The notes: generated from the letters alone by a model not told the origin. Shown: positions 51,375 to 61,409, numbered from the stretch's first letter. The stretch is DNA of 64,000 nt from Terriglobus sp. RCC_193 (GCF_041355105.1 NZ_JBFUPK010000002.1:1370037-1434036), one strand, 5' to 3'. Numbers and translations are program-made.

Positions 51375-54173
51375 TCATCCGGTATTACGCAAACCTGCGG
51401 AGATGCCGTTGATGGTACCAGTAATGGCGCGATTCAACGCGTCTCCCTCCTGGTCTTCGCCAGCCTGTTTGCGGCGAAGGAGTTCTACCTGAATCCAGCT
51501 CATGGGATCGACGTAAGGATTGCGCAGGCGAATGGAGCGCGCGAGTACAGGATTGCCCGTGAGCAGGTCTGCCTGCTGCGTGACCAGCAGCAGCAGGGCG
51601 CGTGTGCGGTCGAACTCTGCCTGCAACATGGGGTAGACGCGGTCGCGGAGGGCTTCATTCTGCACCAGTGAAGCGTACAGTTCGGCGATGCCGAAATCGC
51701 TCTTGGCAAGGGCGGATTCCACGTTGCGCATCATGTCGAGGAAGAGTGGGAACTCCTTCATCATGCGCTGCAACTGTTCCAGACCGTCTGCGTGTTCGCG
51801 CGTGAAGCGTTCCAGCGCAAAGCCTACGCCGTACCATGCGGGAACGGTGTGGCGCGACTGCATCCATCCGAAGACCCAGGGGATGGCGCGGAGGTCTGCA
51901 AGAGTACGTTTGCCGGCGCGCTTGGCCGGACGCGAGCCGATGCGCGCGTGTTCCAGTTCCGCAACGGGCGTGGCCTGCTGGAAGTAGTCGAAGGTGTCAG
52001 GGTTGTCGAGAATGTCCTGACGGTATTGCTCGAACGACCATGCGGACAAGGAATCCATTGCCTGTTCCCACTCCGGCAACACAACGCCGGTAAGGTGCGC
52101 GCTGCATCCGCCGCAGGACTTACTGTCAGGACGGGCCAGAGCGTCGAGTGACGCTGCAATCATCAGTTCCAGGCTGCGTTCGGCAAGCACGACGTCGCTG
52201 TACTTGAAGTTGAGGACTTCACCCTGTTCGGTGATGCGCAGCTCGCCATTGAAGCTGTTCATGGGCTGCGCATAGATGGCGCGATGCGTGGGGCCCCCGC
52301 CGCGGCCTACGGTGCCGCCGCGACCGTGGAAGAGGCGCAGATCCACGTTGCATTCACGTGCCACGTCATAGAGTGCGCGATGCGCCTTCCAGATGCTCCA
52401 TGTGGAGGCGATCATGCCGCCGTCCTTGTTGGAGTCGGAGTAGCCCAACATGACTTCCTGCTTGCGTCCCCAGCTTTCCAGTAGCGGACGATAGGCTTCG
52501 CTGGTCCATAGCTGGCGGCAGATGTCCGGCGCGTTTTCCAGATCCTCAATGGATTCGAAGAGAGGGGCGATGAGTAGGCCGGGATCGTTTGCGGACTTTT
52601 CAGCGTCGACGCCGCCGAGGCGGGCGAGCCACAGTGTCTTCAGCACGTCGTCTGCGGAGGTTGCGCCGCTGATGACGTATTGTCGGATGCTCATGGGATC
52701 GCCGTTGTGCTTGACTGCGGCGACGGTGCGGAAGGTGTCGATGACCTCGGCCGTCATGGGCGAAGGCGCAGCGGGAAGCGAGCCGTTTTCGCACCAAGCG
52801 CTGAGTTCCTTGACTGCCTCAGAATGCACCTTGGCGTGCTGGCGGATGTCGAGCGTCTGCAGATGAAGGCCGTAGGTGCGTACTTCAACGATCAGGGGAT
52901 CGATGATCTCTTCCGCAATGCGCAGGCCGCGATTGTCCGCGAGCGAATCGCGAATGAGTTGGAGATCACGCAGAAATTCGTGCGCGTCGCGATAGAGCGG
53001 AAGCACTTCGTGCTCGTCGCGGACGATGGTGGTGGTGTCGCCCATGCGCAGCATCATGCACGTCAGCATGAGACGAAGATGCTCGCAGAGAAAACGTTCA
53101 CGAAGCTCAGCCGCAACGCCGGGCATCTGCGAGAGGTATTCGTTCGCCGCTGCTTCTAATGCGGGGTTTGCCGCGGCCTGCTGTGTGGAGGAGGAGATGC
53201 GCTGCGCTGCCGCGATGAGGCGTTTGCGATAGTGCTCCCAGACAACTTCGCGCGACATGGCAAGTGCTTCCTGCGTTACTTCAGGCGTGACGAAGGGATT
53301 GCCGTCGCGGTCGCCGCCGATCCACGAACCGAAATTCACCAGCGTAGGCAGTTCCGTCAACGCGAGATCGAGGCCATATTCATGGCGCAGAGCGTTTGCG
53401 ACTTCGCCATAGAGCAGGGGTAGCGTTTCAAAGAGGCTGTCGTGGAAGTAGTCCAGCCCCATGCGCACTTCGTCGGTCACGGCCGGGCGCTGCAAGCGGA
53501 CATCGTCTGTCTGCCACAGGCCGGTGATTTCTGCCATGAGTGAATCTTCACGCTGCGCAATGGCTTCAGCGGTCTGCGGGATCTGATCCAGTTCTTCCAG
53601 CAACGTGGCGATGCGGCGGCGTTTGGAGATGACGGAACGACGCGCGACCTCTGTGGGGTGTGCGGTAAAAACGGGTGTGATGCAGATTGCGTGCAGGAAT
53701 GCGAGCGCTTCGTCCGCGGTATAGCCTGCTTTGCGCATGCGGCGCAGCGTGCCCTGGAGGCTGCCTCGCTGTGGCTCCGCATCGGGCTTCAATCCACCGG
53801 CAAGACGGCGGCGCTTGCGATGATTCGTCTCTGCGAGATTGATCAGTTCGAAGTAAAAGCCAAAAGCGCGCGCGAGCTGATAGGCGCGATCGACCGGTAG
53901 TTGGTGGACGAGCAATAACGCCTGTTGCAGAGCGGACTTCGCTTTTGCGGTGTCTCCCTGAAACTCTGCTTCGCGGCGTTCGGTGGCCAGACGGCGCAGC
54001 GTCTCCACCTGTTCAAACAGATCGTCGCCCACCTGTTCGCGCAGGACTTCACCCAGCAGTGTGCCCAGCGAACGCACGTCACGACGCAGCGGAGCTTCTT
54101 TCCACTCCGTCTCAGTGGCCTGCAACTCAGCAAGCCGCTCACTCCAGTTTCTTGCCTGCCACAACCCGGCCAT
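51375..54173 (-). CDS. ppc: Phosphoenolpyruvate carboxylase
   Basis: The 932-residue enzyme fixes bicarbonate onto PEP to give oxaloacetate, refilling the TCA cycle. Catalytic His is in FTAHPTEVARR, the second signature is GYSDSNKDGG, and the Gly/Arg loop is HGRGGTVGRGGGPTH. The C-terminus ends in NTG, as in most members. ATG 54173 is chosen over an in-frame TTG at 54209. It stands alone on the minus strand, downstream of the CPBP gene by 37 nt, with no obvious functional link. Confidence 0.95.
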   Translation of the reverse strand: MAGLWQARNWSERLAELQATETEWKEAPLRRDVRSLGTLLGEVLREQVGDDLFEQVETLRRLATERREAEFQGDTAKAKSALQQALLLVHQLPVDRAYQLARAFGFYFELINLAETNHRKRRRLAGGLKPDAEPQRGSLQGTLRRMRKAGYTADEALAFLHAICITPVFTAHPTEVARRSVISKRRRIATLLEELDQIPQTAEAIAQREDSLMAEITGLWQTDDVRLQRPAVTDEVRMGLDYFHDSLFETLPLLYGEVANALRHEYGLDLALTELPTLVNFGSWIGGDRDGNPFVTPEVTQEALAMSREVVWEHYRKRLIAAAQRISSSTQQAAANPALEAAANEYLSQMPGVAAELRERFLCEHLRLMLTCMMLRMGDTTTIVRDEHEVLPLYRDAHEFLRDLQLIRDSLADNRGLRIAEEIIDPLIVEVRTYGLHLQTLDIRQHAKVHSEAVKELSAWCENGSLPAAPSPMTAEVIDTFRTVAAVKHNGDPMSIRQYVISGATSADDVLKTLWLARLGGVDAEKSANDPGLLIAPLFESIEDLENAPDICRQLWTSEAYRPLLESWGRKQEVMLGYSDSNKDGGMIASTWSIWKAHRALYDVARECNVDLRLFHGRGGTVGRGGGPTHRAIYAQPMNSFNGELRITEQGEVLNFKYSDVVLAERSLELMIAASLDALARPDSKSCGGCSAHLTGVVLPEWEQAMDSLSAWSFEQYRQDILDNPDTFDYFQQATPVAELEHARIGSRPAKRAGKRTLADLRAIPWVFGWMQSRHTVPAWYGVGFALERFTREHADGLEQLQRMMKEFPLFLDMMRNVESALAKSDFGIAELYASLVQNEALRDRVYPMLQAEFDRTRALLLLVTQQADLLTGNPVLARSIRLRNPYVDPMSWIQVELLRRKQAGEDQEGDALNRAITGTINGISAGLRNTG

Positions 54174-54210
54174 GTGCCTAGTAGACCAGTGAGATTGCCT
54201 TTGCAGCAAG

Positions 54211-55215
54211 TCAGAGGGACGACACGTTCGATTCTGCTGCGGGAGAACCGGGCTCGGCCTTCAATGTGAGAGCGACGATGGCTGTGACGAGAAGGATGAC
54301 GGCTAGCACCAGAACGCTGCCCTCAGGCCCCGTAAGGCCACCACTCAGCAGCAATGGACCCTGAGAATGTGTGAGCAACAGGCGATGCTGCGAAACGCCG
54401 CCACTGTCCGCCACTCCCCATACGAATGACTGCGTCCAATCCCACGCGGCATGGTAGCCGATGGCCCACCACAGGGAGCCAGTGCGCCACAGGCTGTATG
54501 CAAACACAAGGCCGACCAACCCCGCACTGACCAGGCCGATGGGTGATTCGCCGGGGTTATTGCCATGCAACAGGCCGAACAAGAGTGAGAAGAATCCCGC
54601 CGCGACCCAGAAGCCGATGCGTTTGCATAAGGCTTCGCGATGGCCCATGCGTGCGGCGATAGCGGCGACACCACGAGCCAGTTGAAACTGCAGGAAGCCG
54701 CGCATGAGATATTCCTCTGCCAGTGCCACGGCGAAAAATGCCAGCGCCCAGAGCGCGCCCCATTTCACAATGTCTGTGCCATGCAGCAGCAGGCCGTTGA
54801 AGGTCATGACACCGGCCACCTTCAACGCCAGCATCAGCAGACACATGGTGGCAACGCCGAATACGGCTCCCACTGCAAATTGACGGATGCGGTGCGGCCG
54901 CAATGCATCGATGCCATATTGTCCGAAGTTCCGTTTTTCAATGCGGGAGATCAGAAAGGCAACGAGCGCCGCTACGGCGAAGAGCACGCTATCCATGAGC
55001 AGCGTGAAAGTTACCGGTAGTTCACCCGTGCTTTTGATGACAAGTTGCTGCTGGTGAAGGTAACCGCCAAGTACTGCGAATATGGCTCTCCCCAGCGCAA
55101 ACGCAAGCACGAGGAACAACAGAATGGACCAGACTGCGCGCAGGCCATCGTGTCCAAAAAAGATTCGCTGCACACCGTGACGCGGTGGTACATCCGGGTT
55201 CTGGTTGTCCTGCAT
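54211..55215 (-). CDS. CPBP family intramembrane glutamic endopeptidase
   Basis: The 334-residue protein has about eight TM helices. The core motifs are EEYLMRG (two Glu and Arg), FGLLHGNN (His) and HAAWDW (His, Asp), the set of the CPBP/ABI/Rce1 family. It probably cleaves in the membrane a C-terminal or bacteriocin-like peptide; substrate unknown. ATG 55215 has GGAG nearby (GGAGCAAGC before the ATG). It is divergent from the TonB receptor, 50 nt apart, and followed by ppc. Confidence 0.88.
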   Translation of the reverse strand: MQDNQNPDVPPRHGVQRIFFGHDGLRAVWSILLFLVLAFALGRAIFAVLGGYLHQQQLVIKSTGELPVTFTLLMDSVLFAVAALVAFLISRIEKRNFGQYGIDALRPHRIRQFAVGAVFGVATMCLLMLALKVAGVMTFNGLLLHGTDIVKWGALWALAFFAVALAEEYLMRGFLQFQLARGVAAIAARMGHREALCKRIGFWVAAGFFSLLFGLLHGNNPGESPIGLVSAGLVGLVFAYSLWRTGSLWWAIGYHAAWDWTQSFVWGVADSGGVSQHRLLLTHSQGPLLLSGGLTGPEGSVLVLAVILLVTAIVALTLKAEPGSPAAESNVSSL

Positions 55216-55250
55216 GCTTGCTCCTTCTGTGATTTTCACCATACGCCAGC

Positions 55251-55256
55251 TACACT
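55251..55256 (+). promoter_or_regulatory. Possible -10 box (TACACT) very close to the start
   Basis: TACACT ends 10 nt before the ATG of the TonB receptor. If it is the active -10, the mRNA would have a leader of only a few nt. No convincing -35 box was found. Confidence 0.25.
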
Positions 55257-55265
55257 CAGGATGGA

Positions 55266-57065
55266 ATGTTTGTTTCTTTGCGCCGTGTTGGTTCCGTGGT
55301 TTCTACGTTGGTTGCTGTAGCATCTTCCGCTGCATACGGACAACAAAATATTCAGCAGACCGTTACCGTTGTGGGTGAGGCCGAGCCTGTCACGCTGGGA
55401 CAGACCGCGCGCTCTGTTCAGGTGATGGATACGCAGCCGATGTCGCTTTCGTTGCAGGAAATTGCAGACGGTTTGCGCTCGGATGCGTCGGTAGATATTC
55501 AGCAACGTGGCGCGATGGGCGTGCAGAGCGATGTGAGCATCCGTGGCGGCACGTTTGAACAGACGCTGGTGCTGCTGAATGGATTTCGCATTAACGATGC
55601 GCAGGCTTCGCACTTCAACCTGGATGTGCCAGTGCCGCAACAGGCGGTTGGCGGTCTTGCAGTGCTGCATGGTTCGGGTTCCACGCTGTATGGAGCGGAT
55701 GCGCTTGCGGGTGTGGTGCATGTGAGTACGTGGAAGCCGCAGGAGAGTTCACTGCGGCTGCGCGCAGGTGGCGGAAGCTTTGGCGGTAATGAGCAGGCAG
55801 TGACAGGTGCGATTGCAAATCAGCTTCGAAGCGTAGTCGTTGCAGGGGAACGTGATTTCTCAACCGGTTTCATTCCTGGGCGTGATTACCGCAGTGAAAG
55901 CGCGAGTGCGGAAGGCCGCACGACATCGTCGCTGGGCGAATCGGATCTGCTGTTAGCGGGGAGTGATCGTTCGTTTGGCGCGAACCAGTTTTATGGGAAC
56001 TACAACTCGTGGGAACGAACCAAGGGATGGTTTCTTGGATTCACGCAGGCTTTCCGTGAGAAGACAACGGCTGCTGTTGCATACCGTCGCCACGCGGATA
56101 ACTATATTTTGATTCGTACAAATCCCGCGTATTACGCGAACAATCACGTGGATGCCAGTTGGCAGGGAGCGTTACGCCAGACCGTCACGCTGGGACGCGC
56201 GGGCAAGCTATTTGTGGGCGCGGAAGAAAATACAGACAGTATTCACAGCAACAGCCTGGGACAGCATGGGCGCAATCGGACGTCGCTGTATGGTGATGCA
56301 GATTTGCATCGTGGTGCGGCGAACTTCTCCATTGGATTGCGTGAAGAGGTTTTGAGTGGAGGCCGCGTTGTTTCTGCGCCGTCGTTTGCTGCGAGTCTTC
56401 TGGTGCACAAGGTATGGAAGCTGCGTGGCAGTGCGGGTTATGGTTTTAGGCTGCCCACTTACACGAATCTTTATTACAACGATCCCACCACGATCAGTAA
56501 TCCTTCGCTGAAGCCGGAGACGGCGTGGAATTTTGATGGCGGTGTGGATTGGTATCCATCGACGCGTATCGCTGCGTCGGTAACGGGTTTCTATGCGCGT
56601 CAGCAAAACGCGATTGATTATGTGCGACCCTCCGCTGCGGATAAATGGCAGGCGAAGAATCTTGCTGAGGTGCGCTTAACGGGCGTTGAAACATCTGTGC
56701 AGATGCGGTTGCAGGGCGATCAGCAATTGCGGGTGAACTGGACTGCGATCTTCGGTTCGCAGGATGTGTTGCAGGGACAGCAGTCACAGCTTGTGTTTCA
56801 ATTCCCAACGAATCGTGCGCGTGTGGAAGCTTGGCTTCATGCGAGTTCGCAAGTTGCGTTGCGGCCAGCATTCAGCGTGACGCAGCGAGTGGGACAGACG
56901 CCTTACAGCACGATGGATTTTGCAGTGTCACGCGACCGCGGAATTTTGCGACCGTATGTGCAGGGAACGAACCTGTACAACACCGGCTACGCGGAGATTC
57001 AAAGCATCCGCATGCCGGGGCGAGGCATTCTTGCAGGCATTGAAATTGAGCTTTCGCGGCGCTAG
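55266..57065 (+). CDS. TonB-dependent receptor (BtuB-like)
   Basis: The 599-residue outer-membrane transporter has a signal peptide (to about AAYGQ), a short plug domain with ADGLRSDASVDIQQRG, SDVSIRGGTFEQTLVLLNGFR and the YGADALAGVVHV segment, and a 22-strand-type barrel with YGFRLPTYTNLYYNDPTT and a final aromatic-basic C-terminus (IEIELSRR). It is on the short side, like BtuB. The TonB box could be QQTVTVVGE. It imports a chelate or vitamin; substrate unknown. Its stop codon overlaps that of the convergent ABC-F gene (CTAG). Confidence 0.9.
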   Translation: MFVSLRRVGSVVSTLVAVASSAAYGQQNIQQTVTVVGEAEPVTLGQTARSVQVMDTQPMSLSLQEIADGLRSDASVDIQQRGAMGVQSDVSIRGGTFEQTLVLLNGFRINDAQASHFNLDVPVPQQAVGGLAVLHGSGSTLYGADALAGVVHVSTWKPQESSLRLRAGGGSFGGNEQAVTGAIANQLRSVVVAGERDFSTGFIPGRDYRSESASAEGRTTSSLGESDLLLAGSDRSFGANQFYGNYNSWERTKGWFLGFTQAFREKTTAAVAYRRHADNYILIRTNPAYYANNHVDASWQGALRQTVTLGRAGKLFVGAEENTDSIHSNSLGQHGRNRTSLYGDADLHRGAANFSIGLREEVLSGGRVVSAPSFAASLLVHKVWKLRGSAGYGFRLPTYTNLYYNDPTTISNPSLKPETAWNFDGGVDWYPSTRIAASVTGFYARQQNAIDYVRPSAADKWQAKNLAEVRLTGVETSVQMRLQGDQQLRVNWTAIFGSQDVLQGQQSQLVFQFPTNRARVEAWLHASSQVALRPAFSVTQRVGQTPYSTMDFAVSRDRGILRPYVQGTNLYNTGYAEIQSIRMPGRGILAGIEIELSRR

Positions 57066-59014
57066 ACGGCTGCGCCCTGCTCTTCCAGTTGTGTGGACAG
57101 GTCTTCCCATTCCAGCATGAGTGATTCGTGCCGCTTGCGTAGATCCGCGAGTTCCACAGTCTGCCGCTGCGATTCTTCCGCAGAGACGAAGTTGCCCATT
57201 GCCGTTTCGAGCGCAGTCATGCGGTCTTCCAGGCGCGGCATCTCTTCTTCTGCAAAACGTACGCGGTCCTGCATCTGTTTCAGCTTGATGGGATTCAGCT
57301 TCTTTACATTCGCAGTTGGTGTGGGAGCAGGTGGCGGTGGTGGAGGTGTTTCGATGACAGGGATGTGCGCCTTCTGCATTTCAATGGCAGCAGCCTGCAT
57401 CTGTTCCGGTCCGCCATTCTTGCGCCATAAGTAATCTTCGTAATTGCCTGGGTACACCTGCACGCCGCCGTGTTCGCATTCGAAGACGCGTGTGGCAAGA
57501 CCGTCAATGAAGTAGCGGTCATGCGAGACGAACAGCACCGTGCCTGTGAAATTGCGAATGGCCTCCAGCAATACATCCTTTGCACGAAGGTCAAGGTGAT
57601 TGGTGGGTTCGTCCAGCAGGATGAAGTTTGCAGGGCTTACCAACATGCGCGCGAGTGCGTAACGATTGCGTTCGCCACCGCTGAGTACGCCGAGTTGTTT
57701 GAAGACGTCGTCGCCGGTGAAGAGGAATGCGCCGAGCAGGCTGCGCAGTTCCACTGTTGGGATTTTCGGAGCGGCAGCACCGATGTCTTCCAACATTTTT
57801 GCCTGCGGATCCAGCACCTTGTACTGGTCCTGCGCGAAGTAGTCGGCAAGGACGTTGTGGCCATAGCGGACATCGCCCGTGGTGGTTTCTTCCAGTTTGC
57901 TCAACATGCGGATGAGTGTGGATTTACCCGCGCCGTTCGGGCCTACGAGCGCAATGCGATCACCGCGTTCGATGGTGAAGTTCACGTTGCTGAGAATCTG
58001 CTTCGGCTCGTAGCGCTTGGAGAGCCCACTAACCTCGCACACGATGCGACCGGACGCAGGCGGCTGCGGGAAGGTGAAGTGGATGGTCTCTTCATCTTCA
58101 GGAACTTCAATGCGCTCGATTTTTTCCAGTTCTTTGATGCGGCTCTGCACCTGCTTGGCCTTGGTGGCCTGGTAGCGAAAGCGGCCGATGAAGGCTTCGA
58201 GCTGGTCAATGCGTTCCCGTTGCGAGGTGTAGTCGCGCGCGAGTTGTTCGCGGCGCTCGGTCTTCTGCTTTACAAACTTTTCGTAGCCACCGGTGTAGAA
58301 CCACACGCGCTTGTTCCACACCTCCGTGATTTTGTTCACGGTGACGTCGAGGAAGTAGCGGTCGTGCGAGATGAGGATGAAGGCGCGTGGATAGGACTTT
58401 AAATACTCTTCGAGCCAGTTACGGCTTTCGAGATCGAGGTGGTTGGTGGGTTCGTCCATCAGCAGAAGCGAGGGTTTTTCCAGCAACAGCTTTGCGAGTG
58501 CAATGCGCATCTGCCATCCACCGGAAAATTCGCCACAGTCGCGTCGCCAGTCTTCTTTCTGAAATCCAAGTCCGCCGAGCACTGCGCCAACCTGCGCGTC
58601 CAGGTTATAGAGATCGAGTGCCTGCAGTGTTTCGCTGACTACGGAGAAACGGTCGGCAGCGGTTTCATATTCAGCGCTGGCGGGGTCGAAGTGGGCCAGC
58701 TTGTCACTGAGTTCACCCATCTCGTGTTCCATGTCCTGCGCGGCTTTGAAGACGCTGAGGCATTCGTCGAATACGGTGCGGCCACGGAGCGCGAGGCCAT
58801 CCTGTGGGAGATAGCCGATGGTGAGGCCTTTGCTGCGATTGAGCTGGCCGTGATCCAGATGTTCGATGCCTGCGAGGATTTTCAGCAGCGTTGATTTTCC
58901 GGTGCCGTTACCACCGACGAGACCGGTACGTTCGTCCGGTGTGATGAGCCAGTTGGCTCCTTCAAATAACAGCTTGTGGCCAAAGCGCTTGGCCCCGTCG
59001 GCGAGATGCAGCAT
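57062..59014 (-). CDS. ABC-F family ATPase (translation factor/Uup-YheS type)
   Basis: The 650-residue protein has two ABC domains (GGNGTGKST, FSGGWQMR, DEPTNHLD; and GPNGAGKST, LSGGERNR, DEPTNHLD), an arm/linker between them that is charged (residues about 245-325), and a C-terminal extension with a P/A-rich stretch followed by a coiled coil. No TM. Such proteins rescue or tune the ribosome. ATG 59014 (MLHLADGAKRFG) fits the family start; an upstream in-frame codon gives an unlikely extension. Its stop overlaps that of the TonB receptor. Confidence 0.93.
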   Translation of the reverse strand: MLHLADGAKRFGHKLLFEGANWLITPDERTGLVGGNGTGKSTLLKILAGIEHLDHGQLNRSKGLTIGYLPQDGLALRGRTVFDECLSVFKAAQDMEHEMGELSDKLAHFDPASAEYETAADRFSVVSETLQALDLYNLDAQVGAVLGGLGFQKEDWRRDCGEFSGGWQMRIALAKLLLEKPSLLLMDEPTNHLDLESRNWLEEYLKSYPRAFILISHDRYFLDVTVNKITEVWNKRVWFYTGGYEKFVKQKTERREQLARDYTSQRERIDQLEAFIGRFRYQATKAKQVQSRIKELEKIERIEVPEDEETIHFTFPQPPASGRIVCEVSGLSKRYEPKQILSNVNFTIERGDRIALVGPNGAGKSTLIRMLSKLEETTTGDVRYGHNVLADYFAQDQYKVLDPQAKMLEDIGAAAPKIPTVELRSLLGAFLFTGDDVFKQLGVLSGGERNRYALARMLVSPANFILLDEPTNHLDLRAKDVLLEAIRNFTGTVLFVSHDRYFIDGLATRVFECEHGGVQVYPGNYEDYLWRKNGGPEQMQAAAIEMQKAHIPVIETPPPPPPAPTPTANVKKLNPIKLKQMQDRVRFAEEEMPRLEDRMTALETAMGNFVSAEESQRQTVELADLRKRHESLMLEWEDLSTQLEEQGAAV

Positions 59015-59088
59015 GTATCTATTGTCGCAGCAAGTTGGCGGGGCAGTGAATGGCATGGGGATGCTGATTTCCGCAAATTCGACTTAGT

Positions 59089-60219
59089 ATGGAAGGCAGC
59101 ATGGTGAGTCGTCGTCAATTTGTGCTGAGTTCGTTGCTGGTAGCAGCGGGGGCGCGTGCGCAGGAATTGGCGCGTGCGGGATGGCGCGGCAATGGTATTG
59201 CGCCGGAGGCGTGGTGGCTGCACGCGTCGATGATTCGTTGTGCGCAGGATGTGACGTTTGCCGATGCGGTGAAGATGCTGGACCGCATGAGCGATGTGGG
59301 TGCGGACAGCATCCTGTTGCCGGATCTGGAACCAACGGCGAAGCAGCCGTATGCAGAGCGTTTTGGCACAGAAGAAGAACTGGATGCACTGCTGCGTGAG
59401 ATGTCTGCGCGAAGGATGCACCTGTTGCTGCATATGCCGTTGCAGCGTGCGATCAGTAATGCTGGTGAAGTACGTTTCTGGATGAGCCGTGGTGTGGCGG
59501 GAATCGATCTGGGAACGCTTGGGTCCGGCGATATGGATGCGGTGCGGCAGTTGCGTGCATCGTTGGATCATTATCCGGGCCACCGCATACTGCTGGCGCG
59601 TACCGCAGGGCAGGAGGCGCAGGCTGTTGCGTCTGGCTCACGCAGGCGCGGCTCTGCGTCGTCTGATCCCATCACGCTGCACATTCTCTCGCCGCAGGAT
59701 ACTGAGAGCGGAGTGCGACACACGGGTGCAGTGAACGCTGTCGAGATTGCCGCCATGCCTGTCAGCGATGAGAAAGCAGAGTCTGCGGCTGCAACGTTGC
59801 CGGCGGCTGTTCCGTATGTGAGAAGCCTGTTCCCGCTGCTGTTAGCGTCGGGAGCGCCGATTCTGGATAGCCATTTGCTTACGTCGGATTTGGGGCGCGA
59901 GTCGGTGCAGCAAGTACTTGCGTTTCGAAATACGCATGCGGTGGTGCGCGACGGGAGTGTCGTGGTGTTGGCGACTGCACAGCCTTCGTTGCGTGCATGG
60001 ATTCTGCGAGCGAAGGGAGCTCGTGGTTCGTTGCTGCTGGCAGCAAACGATGGCACCACGCCCGCAACTCTGCATCTGACGGCAGCGTTGGCGTCGAATG
60101 GATTTCGCAATGTGTATCTGCGGCCGCTGATGCGATCCGATCACGGTATGGGCGCGGTCAATGTGGAGATGGGAACACTACCGCCCGGGGCCGCCATTGT
60201 GGCGGAGATTCTGCACTAA
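59089..60219 (+). CDS. GH13-like pseudoenzyme with Tat-type signal
   Basis: The 376-residue protein starts with SRRQFVLSSLLVAAG, a Tat-like twin-arginine signal. FADAVKMLDRMSDVGADSILLPDL, RFGTEEELDALLREMSARRMHLLLHMPL and FWMSRGVAGIDLG align by eye with GH13 alpha-amylase landmarks. In active enzymes the last is GFRxD (nucleophile Asp); here it is AGIDLG, so the Asp is Gly. The C-terminal 90 residues resemble the GH13 beta-sandwich. It may be an exported carbohydrate-binding or inactive relative. Its stop overlaps that of the convergent GT4 gene. Confidence 0.5.
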   Translation: MEGSMVSRRQFVLSSLLVAAGARAQELARAGWRGNGIAPEAWWLHASMIRCAQDVTFADAVKMLDRMSDVGADSILLPDLEPTAKQPYAERFGTEEELDALLREMSARRMHLLLHMPLQRAISNAGEVRFWMSRGVAGIDLGTLGSGDMDAVRQLRASLDHYPGHRILLARTAGQEAQAVASGSRRRGSASSDPITLHILSPQDTESGVRHTGAVNAVEIAAMPVSDEKAESAAATLPAAVPYVRSLFPLLLASGAPILDSHLLTSDLGRESVQQVLAFRNTHAVVRDGSVVVLATAQPSLRAWILRAKGARGSLLLAANDGTTPATLHLTAALASNGFRNVYLRPLMRSDHGMGAVNVEMGTLPPGAAIVAEILH

Positions 60220-61409
60220 GCCGTCAGTGGTTGTGTTGATGCAGTGAGTGGATATTCCGCAAGCACGGCATCGAAGATGGCATCCCACGAACAACCTGTG
60301 GCATACGCTCGAGCAGCTTCTCCCATAGAACGAAGGCGCGCGCGGTTCTTCGTGAGTTGCACGATGGCTTCGATCCATGCGGATGTGGGGCGAACGATAC
60401 CGGTGCTTTCATTTATCACGATGAACTTTGGGCCTCCACCGTCGGTAACGGCAGCAGGTACGCCGCTGGCCAGCGCTTCCAGCACTACGTTGCCGAAGGT
60501 GTCGGTTTCTGATGGAAAGACGAAGAGGTCCATATTGGCGTAGGCCGTTGCCAGTGCTTCACCGCGCAATACGCCTGCGAAATCCGCGTCTGGCAATGCT
60601 TGTCGCAGCGCTGCTTCTTCACCGCCGTGTCCGATGATGCAGAAGCGCGCTTTGATTCCCGCGGCATCGAGTGCCTGCTGGAGCAGGGGAAGCAGGGCGA
60701 CGTTCTTCTCAACGGAGAGTCTGCCTACATAGCCAAGAATCATTCCACCGTCATGGATAGAACGTGTTCTTCGCACCGGGGAAAACAGTTCGGTATCCAC
60801 GCCGCGGCGCATCACGTGGCAGGCCCGTTGTGTCTTGCGTTCCAGCAGTGTGCATAGTTCTTCATTGGGGGCGTAGAGAACTTTTGCCAGTCGATAAAAG
60901 CTTGATGTGGCATGGAGTGCGCCGGATTCGATCCATTGCGGCGCCTTCGGCAGCAGCTTTGCCAGCGGTGCACTGCGGCGAGCTGCGTATTCATGAACGT
61001 TGGTGTGCCAGCTTGCTGCAAGAGGAATGTTTCTGCGCCATGCAAAGTATGCGCCGAAGATGCCCAGTTCACTGGGGCCTGTGATGTGGATGAGATTCGG
61101 GCAAAAGTGATCCAGTTCCCGGGCAATGGTGATTGCATATCGACCGAACAATGGATCAAAGCTGAGATCCTTTTCCATTGCGATGCTAAAGGAACTACGC
61201 GGCAGGTCCACTTCGGTGACGGAGCCATCGGTAGTCACACTTGCATTGCCACGAACGTCCGGCACGCCGGCGCGGATGCAAAGCATGGGTAAATTGCGGC
61301 GTTTTGCATAGGCGGTAAAGTTGCGTGCGGTATGCGCGACTCCGTTTACCTCGTGGAACGAATCCGGAAAGAATGCAACTCGTGGGCCAGTTCCCATGCA
61401 CGACACCAT
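60216..61409 (-). CDS. GT4 family glycosyltransferase
   Basis: The 397-residue GT-B enzyme has an N-terminal half with FFPDSFHEVNGVAHTARNF (donor/acceptor lobe) and a C-terminal half with the GT4 signature LFVFPSETDTFGNVVLEALASGVPAAVTD and ILGYVGRLSVEKN. It resembles mannosyl/glucosyltransferases that glycosylate lipids (MgtA-type). It probably makes a membrane glycolipid or polysaccharide. The start is ATG 61409; a second ATG is at 61397. No TM. It is divergent from a small membrane protein. Confidence 0.88.
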   Translation of the reverse strand: MVSCMGTGPRVAFFPDSFHEVNGVAHTARNFTAYAKRRNLPMLCIRAGVPDVRGNASVTTDGSVTEVDLPRSSFSIAMEKDLSFDPLFGRYAITIARELDHFCPNLIHITGPSELGIFGAYFAWRRNIPLAASWHTNVHEYAARRSAPLAKLLPKAPQWIESGALHATSSFYRLAKVLYAPNEELCTLLERKTQRACHVMRRGVDTELFSPVRRTRSIHDGGMILGYVGRLSVEKNVALLPLLQQALDAAGIKARFCIIGHGGEEAALRQALPDADFAGVLRGEALATAYANMDLFVFPSETDTFGNVVLEALASGVPAAVTDGGGPKFIVINESTGIVRPTSAWIEAIVQLTKNRARLRSMGEAARAYATGCSWDAIFDAVLAEYPLTASTQPLTA

